A stretch of 64,000 bases of DNA from Niallia sp. Man26 (GTDB taxonomy: Bacteria > Bacillota > Bacilli > Bacillales > Cytobacillaceae): the NCBI RefSeq assembly GCF_022049065.2, contig NZ_CP095744.1:868001-932000 (forward strand). The letters run 5' to 3'. The notes under the pieces were generated by a model. The model worked only from the letters and a program-made list of their open reading frames with translations. It had not been told where the DNA came from and ran no database searches. How positions within the stretch are numbered: the stretch's first letter is position 1; each line of letters begins with the position of its first letter. The position numbers and the translations under genes were made by a program. Below are positions 8,365 to 16,613 of the stretch, one piece after another.

Positions 8365-8765
8365 ATAACTAATTATAGTCTCTAATACAAGTGTCTATAT
8401 AGCATATTTATAGGTGTATTTTTAACTATATATCTATAAAAGTCCTATAATATAGGCGTTTTTTTATAGTGTCTATATAAAGACACCATATAGTAATATT
8501 CGTTATTTTTATAGCTTTTTCGAATAGAAAAAACACCATAAATCTCTAAAATACCGATAATCATGCAAAAACAATTGATTTTTCATGTTTTTTTAATTGT
8601 TTTTTAGTTGTATTTTTTCATATTTAGTTATTATAGTCTCTTTATATAGTCACCATAATTAAATCCTTATATAACAAGTGATTAGATGTAATTATTTTTT
8701 TATAAATTAGTATAGACACTATATAAGCCCACTTTATATAGTGGGCTTATATAGTGTCTATAAAT
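8365..8765. repeat. Candidate centromere (tubC): TATAGTGTCTATA-type iterons
   Basis: Upstream of tubR lies a 400-bp block of related sites in both orientations, all variants of TATAGTGTCTATA. Examples are near 8374, 8390, 8466-8494 (two opposed copies), 8632-8658 and 8711-8762. Between them is plain AT-rich DNA. The location directly before tubRZ matches the position of tubC in known type III partition loci, where TubR binds repeated sites. Assignment is by position and repetition, not by known sequence. Confidence 0.65.
8711..8762. repeat. Perfect 52-bp palindrome in the candidate centromere
   Basis: The left arm of 22 bp starts TATAGACACTATATAAG and is the exact reverse complement of the right arm (ending TATAGTGTCTATA), with an 8-nt centre TTTATATA. 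Each arm contains one full tubC-type site. It could be a paired high-affinity TubR site or form a cruciform. Confidence 0.9.
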
Positions 8766-9171
8766 TCAAATTTATAGGAATATTTTTAGTTAAGTTCTTA
8801 GTCAAAACGTTCCCAGCTATTTAAAAACCAAGTTTTTTATTTACAAGGATCATTCGTTCAAATCCCCTTTTCTACGTAAAAACAAGATTGTTTTGACAAG
8901 ACTACTTCATTACTGAAGATAGCATGTACGTAAATAGCATGTTATTAACTTAGTTTTTTACGTAAAACCAACTTTTACATTCTATTCACGACGATATTTT
9001 CAAGGTGTTTATATTAGGCTATGAAGGTTTGAATGATTATATTCCACCTTATTTGCTTCTTCTAATTGTTGGTATTTTTTAAGCTATTTAGTTATCGTAA
9101 TGACGTAAATTGTACGCTGATTTATAGTAGTCATTACATCTATGTATTACCTTTGAACATAAATACTAAAT
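8766..9171. other. Noncoding region with a second, sparser TACGTAAA motif cluster
   Basis: No gene seen. It contains several TACGTAAA-type sites (about 8873, 8929, 8959 and 9103). One lies in the same ATTAACTTAGTTTTTTACG context found in the array between tubZ and tubY, so the same protein may bind both flanks of tubRZ. Confidence 0.5.
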
Positions 9172-9279
9172 TTATTTTACGATTCCTTTTTTTACTGTTT
9201 TAGATTTTTTTGCTAACTCAGCTAACTTTCTCAATTTATCATTTTCAATTCCTGTATTTTTTCCTTTTCCAGAAGCCAT
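9172..9279 (-). CDS. Small Lys-rich hypothetical protein (35 aa)
   Basis: ATG 9279 is preceded by a perfect AGGAGGT with 7-base spacing. The protein (MASGKGKNTGIENDKLRKLA, then a tail of AELAKKSKTVKKGIVK type) has 11 Lys and few acidic residues. It is likely soluble and might bind nucleic acid. It lies on the tubRZ strand, upstream of the centromere region. No family recognised. The strong ribosome site and clean stop argue that it is real despite its size. Confidence 0.5.
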   Translation of the reverse strand: MASGKGKNTGIENDKLRKLAELAKKSKTVKKGIVK

Positions 9280-9454
9280 ATTATTTACCTCCTAATCGAT
9301 AGTAATATTCGTATGATCATAGTTTGTCCAAAAAACTTAAAGTTTATACGTTCTATATTCATAGACCTCTTCATAGTCTAGAACTATAACATTCTGACAA
9401 TTTGACACTAAGATAAATGAAATAAAAGACAAAAGGGAGGAAGAGAGGGAGAAG

Positions 9455-9880
9455 ATGGAACCAATCAATCCGATATTTACGAATAAAACAAGCAGATCTA
9501 TATTAGAAACAAAAAAAGAAATAGTTCGGAAAAAACCGATTACGAAGATGGAAGGAAGAAAAGAGAGAAGCGATAAAAAAAAGGATGTGAAAATCCCTTT
9601 TAATCCGCAAGAACGGAGACTACTGAAAATATTAGCCAAAAAAATGGGACTTGATCCGACTCCTTATTGTTCCATATTAGTAAAGAAGGGACTCCAGGAA
9701 TTTAAAGATTTCCCTATACGTCCTTATGATCCAAAAGGACAACCATATCCAGCTAAGTTAGAAAAGGTTTATCATGATCAACTTTTTGAAATGAAGGTAA
9801 GATGGGACTGCAGCTTGAAAGAGGCAGCATATCGAATACTTGCATTTATGCTCGAAGAAGAGGTGAAAAGGAACAGGTGA
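9455..9880 (+). CDS. Hypothetical plasmid-backbone protein, basic N-terminus
   Basis: 141 aa, start ATG 9455 after GGGAGGAAGAGAGGGAG. The N-terminal 50 residues are highly basic and low-complexity (KKEIVRKKPITKMEGRKERS). The rest reads PFNPQERRLLKILAKKMGLDP, followed by further predicted helices, suggesting a ribbon-helix-helix or similar small DNA-binding fold. Its stop overlaps the next start by 4 bp (GTGA), so the two are translationally coupled. It is the first of only two plus-strand genes in the replicon backbone and is divergent from the 35-aa gene. Function unknown; a replicon maintenance role is inferred from position only. Confidence 0.6.
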   Translation: MEPINPIFTNKTSRSILETKKEIVRKKPITKMEGRKERSDKKKDVKIPFNPQERRLLKILAKKMGLDPTPYCSILVKKGLQEFKDFPIRPYDPKGQPYPAKLEKVYHDQLFEMKVRWDCSLKEAAYRILAFMLEEEVKRNR

Positions 9881-10464
9881 AAAAAAGCAGATTTCCTATT
9901 TACGATGATGAAATACGGGAGCTTTCCTATAGTCCCTATAATTTTTTTGATAAATGGTTCATGAAAGCTACGAGAAAGTTAACGACACCAACATTGTTGT
10001 CTTATACTTTTTACGTACCTGTTTCCGAATATTTACGTGGAGAGCTCTTCTGTGATGATGTTTCTGAAGCTGCCAATGAGAAATTCACTCATATTGATTT
10101 AGTAACATTACTGTTGGATGATTTTTTATACCAAGCAAAAAAGAGAAGCAATCCTGTCGAGCTTTATCATGAACTGACAGCGCGCTCTCAAAATGCCATA
10201 AAGGTTAACTCCTATCAAGAGGAAGAAAGTGAAATATTGGTTCCTGTAAATTCCCCAAAAAAGAAAATGATAAAATGCTTAATCAATCGAAAACAAGCTT
10301 TGAGGCTAGAGGTAATGCTAAGTGACATTGCAGAGTTGAATATGGAGTATAGCTTTGAGGTGAAAGATGTGCTTAGAATGTTATACAGTGATTTCATACT
10401 ACAGTATAAAAACGGAAATTTATCCAATGTTGTAGACAATATTATTTTAAGACTGTCCCAATAA
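9877..10464 (+). CDS. Hypothetical protein coupled to the preceding gene
   Basis: 195 aa from GTG 9877, which overlaps the previous stop (GTGA) and has AAGGAAC upstream. An open frame extends back to 9802 but without a ribosome site. The N-terminus is KKSRFPIYDDEIRELSYSPY. A central acidic/helical part is followed by KKKMIKCLINRKQALRLEVM and a helical C-terminus. The last third echoes the 'basic strand then two helices' pattern of its neighbour, so the two may be distant paralogues or partners. No family recognised. A strong terminator follows at once, so this is a two-gene operon. Confidence 0.6.
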   Translation: MKKSRFPIYDDEIRELSYSPYNFFDKWFMKATRKLTTPTLLSYTFYVPVSEYLRGELFCDDVSEAANEKFTHIDLVTLLLDDFLYQAKKRSNPVELYHELTARSQNAIKVNSYQEEESEILVPVNSPKKKMIKCLINRKQALRLEVMLSDIAELNMEYSFEVKDVLRMLYSDFILQYKNGNLSNVVDNIILRLSQ

Positions 10465-10467
10465 TAG

Positions 10468-10513
10468 AAATGGCTATATGGCTTTTGAGGAGGCAGCCAT
10501 ATAGCCATTTTAT
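10468..10513 (+). terminator. Strong rho-independent terminator
   Basis: A perfect 16-bp stem (AAATGGCTATATGGCT paired with its complement at 10495-10510) with an 11-nt loop, followed by TTTT. It ends the 9455-10464 operon. Confidence 0.85.
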
Positions 10514-10605
10514 CTATTAAGAAGTAAATGCTACTTGAACAGTTTCAGCAATACATTTTGTAATTTCCGCTCCATATCCGAACCCCAATTTCTTATATGT
10601 ACTTC

Positions 10606-10636
10606 ACAAGGCTTGTGACGGCACTACAAGCCTTGT
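10606..10636. repeat. Perfect 11-bp hairpin, ACAAGGCTTGT
   Basis: ACAAGGCTTGT at 10606-10616 is the exact complement of 10626-10636, with a 9-nt loop. There is no T-run, so it is not an obvious terminator. It lies in a gap between convergent genes. Function unknown. Confidence 0.6.
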
Positions 10637-10742
10637 TAGTTAATATGCTAAGTTAGACTCTCATTTGAGGTTTTTTAGTGATTAGAATAGAAACAGAAGG
10701 GACTTCATTTAAGAGAGACCTTAAGAGTTAGATAATTTCTTT

Positions 10743-11051
10743 CTAATTATCCTTCAAAGGACCAAAAAATCGTAATCCAGGAATATGCTTTTTTTGTTTC
10801 TTTGTTAATTTTTCTAAGTTTTTTATCGCTTCTTCAAATTCGAAACGGGTAATTTGCTTTGTGGCCAGTAATGAGGACAACAATGCATAAGCAATAGGTT
10901 TTGTATCTATCTCAATATTTACATATACATCTACATCTGAATTGCCGCTTTGGCCGATTTGTGCGTTGTTCGTATCAAGTTCAGCATTCCCGTTATTACG
11001 AAACTGATAGATATTGTTTTCCTTATCTATTTGTCTGCGATGGGGAGACAT
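10743..11051 (-). CDS. Hypothetical protein, possible spore-surface type
   Basis: 102 aa from ATG 11051, with AAGGAG 7 bases upstream. The N-terminal half is hydrophilic and Asn-rich (NNGNAELDTNNAQIGQSGNS). The second half, DVYVNIEIDTKPIAYALLSS onward, is a more structured domain ending in a Lys-rich helix. It lies about 60 bp downstream of another Asn/Asp-rich small protein on the same strand, so they are probably co-transcribed. The style resembles small spore coat/exosporium proteins of Bacillus, but I do not recognise the family, so this is only a suggestion. Confidence 0.5.
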   Translation of the reverse strand: MSPHRRQIDKENNIYQFRNNGNAELDTNNAQIGQSGNSDVDVYVNIEIDTKPIAYALLSSLLATKQITRFEFEEAIKNLEKLTKKQKKHIPGLRFFGPLKDN

Positions 11052-11113
11052 GAACAACTCTCCTTACATAAAAATGGGCGAGACATGGTTATACCGTGCT
11101 CGCCTTCGTTGTA

Positions 11114-11458
11114 TTATTCTTGGTCTTGGTCATTATCTTGGTTGTTGTCTTGATCTTGTTCTGTGTCTGCATTTGCTCTGGAACGAGAGCGTACACGAGC
11201 ATTTGAATCTGAATCTACGTCGATTTTCAAATCAATCTTCGCATTACCAGAGTCTTTTACCTTTGCAATATTAGTATTTTTATCAACATTCTTTAAATCA
11301 TTGCGGTTATCAACATCAGTATCATTTCTTAAGTCATTATCAGATTCAAAATCTACATTAGCATCGGAGCGGCTATCACTGTCACCTGAACGTGAATTTG
11401 ATTTATTTCTTTGATTATTATCACCATTTCTTCCACCTGGAAACCAAACATTACTCAT
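11114..11458 (-). CDS. Low-complexity Asp/Asn/Ser/Arg-rich hypothetical protein
   Basis: 114 aa from ATG 11458 with AAGGAGGAATTTTA upstream. Nearly the whole chain is built of Asp, Asn, Ser, Arg and Lys, with quasi-repeats such as SDSRSDANVDFESDND, an RVRSRSRANADTEQD segment and a QDNDQDQE tail. It is probably disordered, with alternating acidic and RS-like basic stretches. Composition resembles some spore coat or crust proteins; that role is inference. It precedes the 10743-11051 gene on the same strand. Confidence 0.55.
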   Translation of the reverse strand: MSNVWFPGGRNGDNNQRNKSNSRSGDSDSRSDANVDFESDNDLRNDTDVDNRNDLKNVDKNTNIAKVKDSGNAKIDLKIDVDSDSNARVRSRSRANADTEQDQDNNQDNDQDQE

Positions 11459-12207
11459 TAAAATTCCTCCTTAACCTTATTTAATTTTATTTTATGCATA
11501 AATTAAAAAGTGTAATAGATTAATATAATAGGGAAAGAATGGATTTTTTAGATTTATTAGTATTCATAAAGTATATCCATGTATGTTGGAAACTTTTTTG
11601 TTTGAAATAGGAATAATTGAATGCTAGACGAATATACTATAAGTAGACGTTTTACTATAGTTAAATGCCAATTACAAAGAAATAGCGATTTTCATTATAT
11701 ATAGCAAAAAATGGGTGGTAAGTTTTATTTCCTTATTTTAGATAACTATTTAGAATAATATTTAGGACATTAATTAGAACAATAACTTAGAACCATTAAC
11801 AAAAATCCTCAACAAACCTTCCTATTATCCAATTTTCTAAAACCAAAAAAAGCAGTAAAATGCCAGTCACAAGTAAAGTTTTTAGATAAACAGACAAAAA
11901 ATCCTCGCTAACAGAAAAAATTATCTTTCCACAAGTTAACAATAACCAATAACAAATTAAATAAATTAAATCACATTGTAATAAAGCAAATAACAATAAA
12001 TAAAAAACTAATAACAAATATTAAATTACAATTCACAGCCTTAAAAAAGGGCAAAAAAATAGAGTTTTTACAATATATGGTTTTTTTAGTAGTTGAATAG
12101 TTTAATGAAGGGGAATAAATGTTGGAATAAAAAGGATGCTGATAAATTAGTATTTTTGTGGGCAGCACAAGATCCACTCGCCTAATAGCCAGTGTTTGCC
12201 TGTGTCG
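11459..12207. other. Noncoding AT-rich region
   Basis: About 750 bp without a supported gene. Open frames here start at codons lacking ribosome sites and are low-complexity. I see no strong repeats. Confidence 0.5.
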
Positions 12208-13647
12208 TTATAGTGGTTTTAAAATTTTTTCGGTATGTATCGCAAAAAAGGAAGCTAAAGAATCTTTAGCAGTTGTTATGGATTTAATGCGTTCATCCTT
12301 TTCAATAGCTTTGTTTCCATATGTTATACATTGGTTTATTAGCTTGTTAATTTGCTCGTAAGACTGCTCCTTTAATGTTTGGATATGATTCTTCGCCGCT
12401 TCTGCATCACTCCAGCCACGTTTTTGCTTTATTTCCTGCTTTTTATCTTCATCTTTTGAAGATATCAGTACTTGTGAATCCTCTATAATTGATTTTGTAC
12501 GGGCAATAACCCAGTTCTCAGACCAACTTTTTAGAACATCAAAGATATGATTTGCCTTTTCAAAGCGCTGTTTAATTGGTTTAATTTGATCTTCAATCCC
12601 AACATGCATAATATCTCTGCCGGTTTCTTTTTCTACAATTGTTTTATGTAAATAATGATTGTCTAGAAGGGATTTAATGCTCTCTGCCTGATGACCGTAT
12701 TTACCCATCTCATTAATAAGCACATTGTATATAATCGTGCTGAAATAAGCTGAAGCCTGTTTTGGATCAGTCAAAAAATGAGTATTTGAAGGAAGTGCTG
12801 TTGCCAGCTGCTCAATTGCTGTATCGTAGATAAATCGAGCTAATGAAAGTATCTCATCTTTAGCATCAGTAATAACCCTCTGTTTAGCGATTATTTTTTC
12901 ATTGCTAAATAGAGAGTTATATAAATATTTGCCTACACTTTCGATTTCCATGCAAAAACTGTCATTAAGGTAGCCATGATAGCCTGCTTGGAACATTTTT
13001 TTGCGCAAAAGCGTTCTTTCTGTGTAATTGCTGGCAAATTCATTTAAAGTTCCTTGTACAAATTCAAACGATACAGCAAGCTTTCGTGTGTAAATATTAC
13101 CCACTAATTGAACTTTAACTGTATCGGCAATTTTAGAGTTGTTGATTTCACTAATCGCTTCGTAAAGACGGCCCTTTGTAAAGTAAGGATGACCATATGT
13201 ATACTTAGAAGGCACAATATCATGATAATCGAACATCACGGATTCAGCTTTTTGCACAGACATGCGAAAAGCTGCCATCAAAAGCAATCTTTTAGAATTG
13301 ATTGATAGATTCTGGAAGGACTCTTCATAAAAGAAGGAATATTTTTTACAATAACGATCAGTTTTGCTGTTAAATCCTAGATTCCTTGAAAGGCCGCGCT
13401 TAAATTTATATTTCACTCCTTCTGATGTTTCCACAGGAATATAAATATTGCCCCGTTTAAAGGAAGTGAATTTTTTAATAATCTGCTTTAAGTATTTCTT
13501 TTTTGTACCGGCTTTAGCTGCAATAACAGAAGCTGGTGCCTGGATTATTCCGTCCCAATCCGTATGAAGAAGGGAATATAGACAGACGTCAAATTCCTTT
13601 GATGAAACATTATGTAATAAATATTGATACGTTTCCTCGTATATCAC
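12208..13647 (-). CDS. Putative replication-associated protein next to the iterons
   Basis: 479 aa from GTG 13647 with AAGGAGG 9 bases upstream. The N-terminal ~85 residues look like a winged helix (SSKEFDVCLYSLLHTDWDG, SVIAAKAGTKKKYLKQIIKK, then a KRGNIYIPVETSEG wing). The centre is helical, and the C-terminus has RGWSDAEAAKNHIQTLKEQS and a Lys-rich end. Its 5' end abuts the iteron array, as is common for Rep initiators or their regulators. I do not recognise a named family. Either this or the 14882-16297 product may be the true initiator, or both may be needed. Confidence 0.5.
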   Translation of the reverse strand: MIYEETYQYLLHNVSSKEFDVCLYSLLHTDWDGIIQAPASVIAAKAGTKKKYLKQIIKKFTSFKRGNIYIPVETSEGVKYKFKRGLSRNLGFNSKTDRYCKKYSFFYEESFQNLSINSKRLLLMAAFRMSVQKAESVMFDYHDIVPSKYTYGHPYFTKGRLYEAISEINNSKIADTVKVQLVGNIYTRKLAVSFEFVQGTLNEFASNYTERTLLRKKMFQAGYHGYLNDSFCMEIESVGKYLYNSLFSNEKIIAKQRVITDAKDEILSLARFIYDTAIEQLATALPSNTHFLTDPKQASAYFSTIIYNVLINEMGKYGHQAESIKSLLDNHYLHKTIVEKETGRDIMHVGIEDQIKPIKQRFEKANHIFDVLKSWSENWVIARTKSIIEDSQVLISSKDEDKKQEIKQKRGWSDAEAAKNHIQTLKEQSYEQINKLINQCITYGNKAIEKDERIKSITTAKDSLASFFAIHTEKILKPL

Positions 13648-13821
13648 TGGTTCTAACCTCCTTTCTGAAACGATAGAAAAAAATAAATCATTAAAAGACC
13701 GAAAATAGCCTAAGGCCTTTCGATTTTTGGTTTGCGCTTTTAGCCATAAAAAAAGTCTATAAACTAATATCTATATTTATCTATGTTTTATTATATACAC
13801 CGAAAAAAAGGGGTGTAAATG

Positions 13822-14775
13822 GCACGAAAAAATGGTGAAAAAACGTGTAGAAGGCTATATTACAACAAATATTGCAGCACGAAGAAATGGTGAAAATTTA
13901 TTGAGAAACGTATAATAGCAAGGTTTAGGGGAGGTTTTTTCTGTGTAAAAAAATTTTTGCACGAAAAAATGGTGAAAAGATTGCGCATTCTCTCCAATAA
14001 AGAGCAATAAAGTAAATTAGCACGAGAAATTTGTGAAAAAAAGTTGTAGACTACTATAGCGTTTGTCGAAATTTGTCGAAAAAAATCTTAAGAAGTCCAC
14101 TATTATGCACGAAAAATAGGTGAAAATTTTATCCATTAAACAAGACTTAGAAAAAAGCACGATGAAATGATGAAAAAAACTTAAAAGCACGAAGAATTAG
14201 TGAAAAAAAGATGAGATTGATATAGAAAAAGAAGAACCAATAAGTACTTTCGTATTTAAACATTCCAGTAAAGAAAAAAGCACGATAAAACGGTGAAAAA
14301 AAACTCTGCTTTTTCCTATTTCTATGTAAAAACAACGAAAAGCACGAAGATTTGGTGCAAAAATATCGATTTATATAAAAAGCACGACAAAATGGTGAAA
14401 AAAAATTAAGGTTTCATTATATTACTTCAGTTAGCATTTGTGAATTGCCAATAAAAAGGGTGTTTAAAGGATGCAGTATTAAGCAATCTAAAGTAGAAAC
14501 CGAGCTTATTGCCATCCTTAACGAGAGAATGTATATAAAAAGCACGAAGAAATGGTGAAAAAAATATAAGTTATATAAAAAGCACGATAAAATGGTGAAA
14601 AAATTTAATGGATTTAATTAATAGAAGCTTTTTGAAAAAAAAGCACGACAAAATGGTGAAAAAAAATTGCTGTTTTGTTTGAGAAAGCTCTTTGCCCAAA
14701 AAAGCACGAAGAAATGGTGAAAAAAATTAGGGATATTAGCTTTAAGAAAAAAAGCACGATAAAATGGTGAAAAAA
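13822..14775 (+). repeat. Iteron array, 15 direct copies (candidate replication origin)
   Basis: Fifteen copies of a ~22-bp repeat, consensus GCACGAWRAAATGGTGAAAA, all in the same orientation. They start at 13822, 13877, 13959, 14020, 14107, 14157, 14187, 14280, 14342, 14382, 14542, 14582, 14643, 14704 and 14754. Spacing is 30-160 bp. The left copies are more divergent (for example 14020 GCACGAGAAATTTGTG) and the right ones are nearly identical. The array lies between two large Rep-like genes in AT-rich DNA. Direct iterons of this type bind plasmid initiators and set copy number. I noticed no TTATCCACA DnaA box. Confidence 0.85.
14064..14080 (+). promoter_or_regulatory. Tandem Spo0A (0A) boxes inside the iteron array
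   Basis: Two perfect TGTCGAA boxes (14064-14070 and 14074-14080) are spaced 10 bp apart, i.e. one helical turn on the same face. TGTCGAA is the consensus Spo0A-P site. They lie between iterons, not at an obvious promoter. Confidence 0.6.
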
Positions 14776-14848
14776 ATTGGGGCTATTTTTGTATCTGCTC
14801 CAAATTAAAAATGCTTTTTCATGATAAATGGTACTATTATAAAGCAAA

Positions 14849-14879
14849 AACACCCCAATTATTCACTAATTGGGGTGTT
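14849..14879 (-). terminator. Terminator of the Rep-like gene
   Basis: AACACCCCAATTA and TAATTGGGGTGTT form a perfect 13-bp stem. On the minus strand it is followed by TTTTTGC. It separates the Rep-like gene (stop at 14882) from the iterons. Confidence 0.85.
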
Positions 14880-14881
14880 CA

Positions 14882-16297
14882 TTATGTTTCAAGGAATAAA
14901 ACTTTCTGATGTTTAGCGTCAATTAAATCCTCTGCTTCATGTTCGGTGATAGGCAGGAATTCAATGTGAAATACATCGTTAACACGGCGAAAGCTTCTTA
15001 TTGTCACTTGGTTGTCCACAAGCTCATGCAGAGAGTTTTCAACTTTAGCTAAAGCGTCTTTTTTTCTCGTCGGTAATCTAAGCCGTCTAGTAAAAAACGC
15101 GAGGGGATAAGCAACTGATTTTTTCCCGTCGATCGAGTCATCAGAAAGGGAGCTCTTAGCAAATCGCTCTTTCTGTAATATGAAGACAATATTCTCTGAG
15201 ATTTCCAGCTGGAAATTTTGGATTTTATCACTATAGATTTTCGTCACTTGATTATCTATATAGCGCTGATGCATAAATTCATTTATCTTTATCTCTGCTT
15301 TCGTTTCCGCTTCATCTAAATAAGTAATATGATCAAAGAGGTCAAAGATGTATTTTTTTCCATCATCTGCTTTAATATCGAAGCTTAGATGCTTTAGCTT
15401 TTCCAGTCTTTCTCTAATACGTTTATATTCTTTGACACCCCTAGAGGAGTACATATTTTTTACAATGTCTCCGATATCGACATATATTTTTTGTTTTTCC
15501 ACAAATTCATAGTCTCGTTTGGAAAGAATAAAATTGAATATTTCATAATCCATCGGAGTTAATGCAATTGAATTTTTTTCTTCTGTTAAAGTTTTGCCGA
15601 GCAGTGTTCGGATGGACAGATTGCCATCTTCATATATTTCGGCTGTTACACTATTTTCGACTGCTGGATCTTCATGAAAGTCCATAAATTTTGTTCTGCT
15701 TGTTTTTCCTGGTAAAGGAAGCTCACTGAACAAGTCGTTAACCTCTTTGACAATTCGGTTAAAGTCACCGCCGAACTCTTCAATAACAAGGCTTGTTACA
15801 GTAATAATAGAATCAATTTTTAACGTGTTTTTTATTTGGTTTTTCGTTTTGTCTTTAATATATTTGTAATCTGATAAGAGCTTTGTATCATCATTGACCC
15901 ATTTATCAACTTCACTTAAGCGGTCTGCAATCAAGTCTTTTATATCGGTGACATGATAGTTATTCACTAAGTCAATAAATCCTTTTTCAATACCTTCATG
16001 GATGAATTTAACTTCAGCCATCAATTCCTTAGGGTTCTTGCTTTTTTTATTAATGCTTTTAATAAGAGCAGAATACCAGTTTTTCTTCGTCCTTTTGAAC
16101 TTATCTCGATAATAATGAGAACGTAGTTCTTTTAAGTTCCTTTGTCTGCCGGTTTCAGGCTCAATCAGTTCCTCGAAGAAGATGACTGCCAAAAATTCTC
16201 TAACATCATCGCCGATTTTGCTGTTATATAAATCCAAAAAGGATGTTCCCAACCGTTCAAGTGTTGCGTCTACTAGATAGTTTTTTGGTAAGGCCAA
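14882..16297 (-). CDS. Putative replication initiator (Rep)
   Basis: 471 aa from TTG 16297, chosen because AAAGGAG lies 9 bases upstream; an ATG at 16324 is only a few bases from a good -10 box and lacks a ribosome site. The N-terminal half is helical (LKELRSHYYRDKFKRTKKNW). From about residue 245 a winged-helix-like part follows (ALTPMDYEIFNFILSKRDYE, GVKEYKRIRERLEKLKHLSF, then FFTRRLRLPTRKKDALAKVE). Two successive winged-helix segments fit iteron-binding initiators, as does its place beside 15 iterons. No exact family recognised, so the Rep function is inferred from context and fold-like features. Confidence 0.55.
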   Translation of the reverse strand: MALPKNYLVDATLERLGTSFLDLYNSKIGDDVREFLAVIFFEELIEPETGRQRNLKELRSHYYRDKFKRTKKNWYSALIKSINKKSKNPKELMAEVKFIHEGIEKGFIDLVNNYHVTDIKDLIADRLSEVDKWVNDDTKLLSDYKYIKDKTKNQIKNTLKIDSIITVTSLVIEEFGGDFNRIVKEVNDLFSELPLPGKTSRTKFMDFHEDPAVENSVTAEIYEDGNLSIRTLLGKTLTEEKNSIALTPMDYEIFNFILSKRDYEFVEKQKIYVDIGDIVKNMYSSRGVKEYKRIRERLEKLKHLSFDIKADDGKKYIFDLFDHITYLDEAETKAEIKINEFMHQRYIDNQVTKIYSDKIQNFQLEISENIVFILQKERFAKSSLSDDSIDGKKSVAYPLAFFTRRLRLPTRKKDALAKVENSLHELVDNQVTIRSFRRVNDVFHIEFLPITEHEAEDLIDAKHQKVLFLET

Positions 16298-16330
16298 TAA
16301 TACCAACTCCTTTGTTGCTCCCATATCTAT

Positions 16331-16360
16331 ATTATAAACTGCTTTGTTTGCTCACCTCAA
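16331..16360 (-). promoter_or_regulatory. Promoter of the Rep-like gene
   Basis: On the minus strand TTGAGG (16360-16355) and TATAAT (16336-16331) are separated by 18 bp, a good sigma-A promoter. Transcription would start close to 16324. Confidence 0.6.
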
Positions 16361-16613
16361 TTTAATTTAAAGAGAAAGTCCGATTCTCATATGTGATGAT
16401 TATGTAAAAAAGAAGAGCAAATAATTGTATGGAGGCAGCTGCCCTGCAAAAAAAGCAGGCCAGACATAGTCTAGCCCACTTTATTATACACACTAACTCC
16501 TGTCTCACTCAAGAGTAGATATTTTAAGACAATATTTAATTTATTTTTTCTCTTGAACCTCCAGTAACGTTAGGAATTATAATAAAAATATACTTTTTAT
16601 GGGAGGTATGTAA
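16361..16613. other. Intergenic region with an imperfect hairpin
   Basis: At 16447-16482 there is a hairpin (GGCCAGAC / GTCTAGCC with one G-T pair) beside a run of seven A, terminator-like on the minus strand, though no minus gene ends here. Otherwise nothing is seen apart from the RBS GGGAGG before 16614. Confidence 0.4.

Noticed and set aside
8711..8762. Rho-independent terminator
   Set aside because: Although perfectly palindromic, it lies upstream of tubR with no gene ending there and shares the repeated tubC-type motif.
11796..12017. 73-aa hydrophobic open frame, minus strand
   Set aside because: TTG start without any Shine-Dalgarno, AT-driven low-complexity translation.
13822..14775. 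CRISPR array
   Set aside because: Repeats of ~22 bp are imperfect, with highly variable spacing (30-160 bp) and no cas genes; they flank Rep-like genes, so iterons fit better.
14147..14853. Two minus-strand open frames (14147-14335 and 14614-14853)
   Set aside because: Their Phe/His-rich translations simply read through the iterons; no ribosome sites.
12208..16324. Phage-derived replication module
   Set aside because: No capsid, lysis, integrase or helicase genes nearby; iterons and TubRZ fit a plasmid better, though TubZ also occurs in phages.
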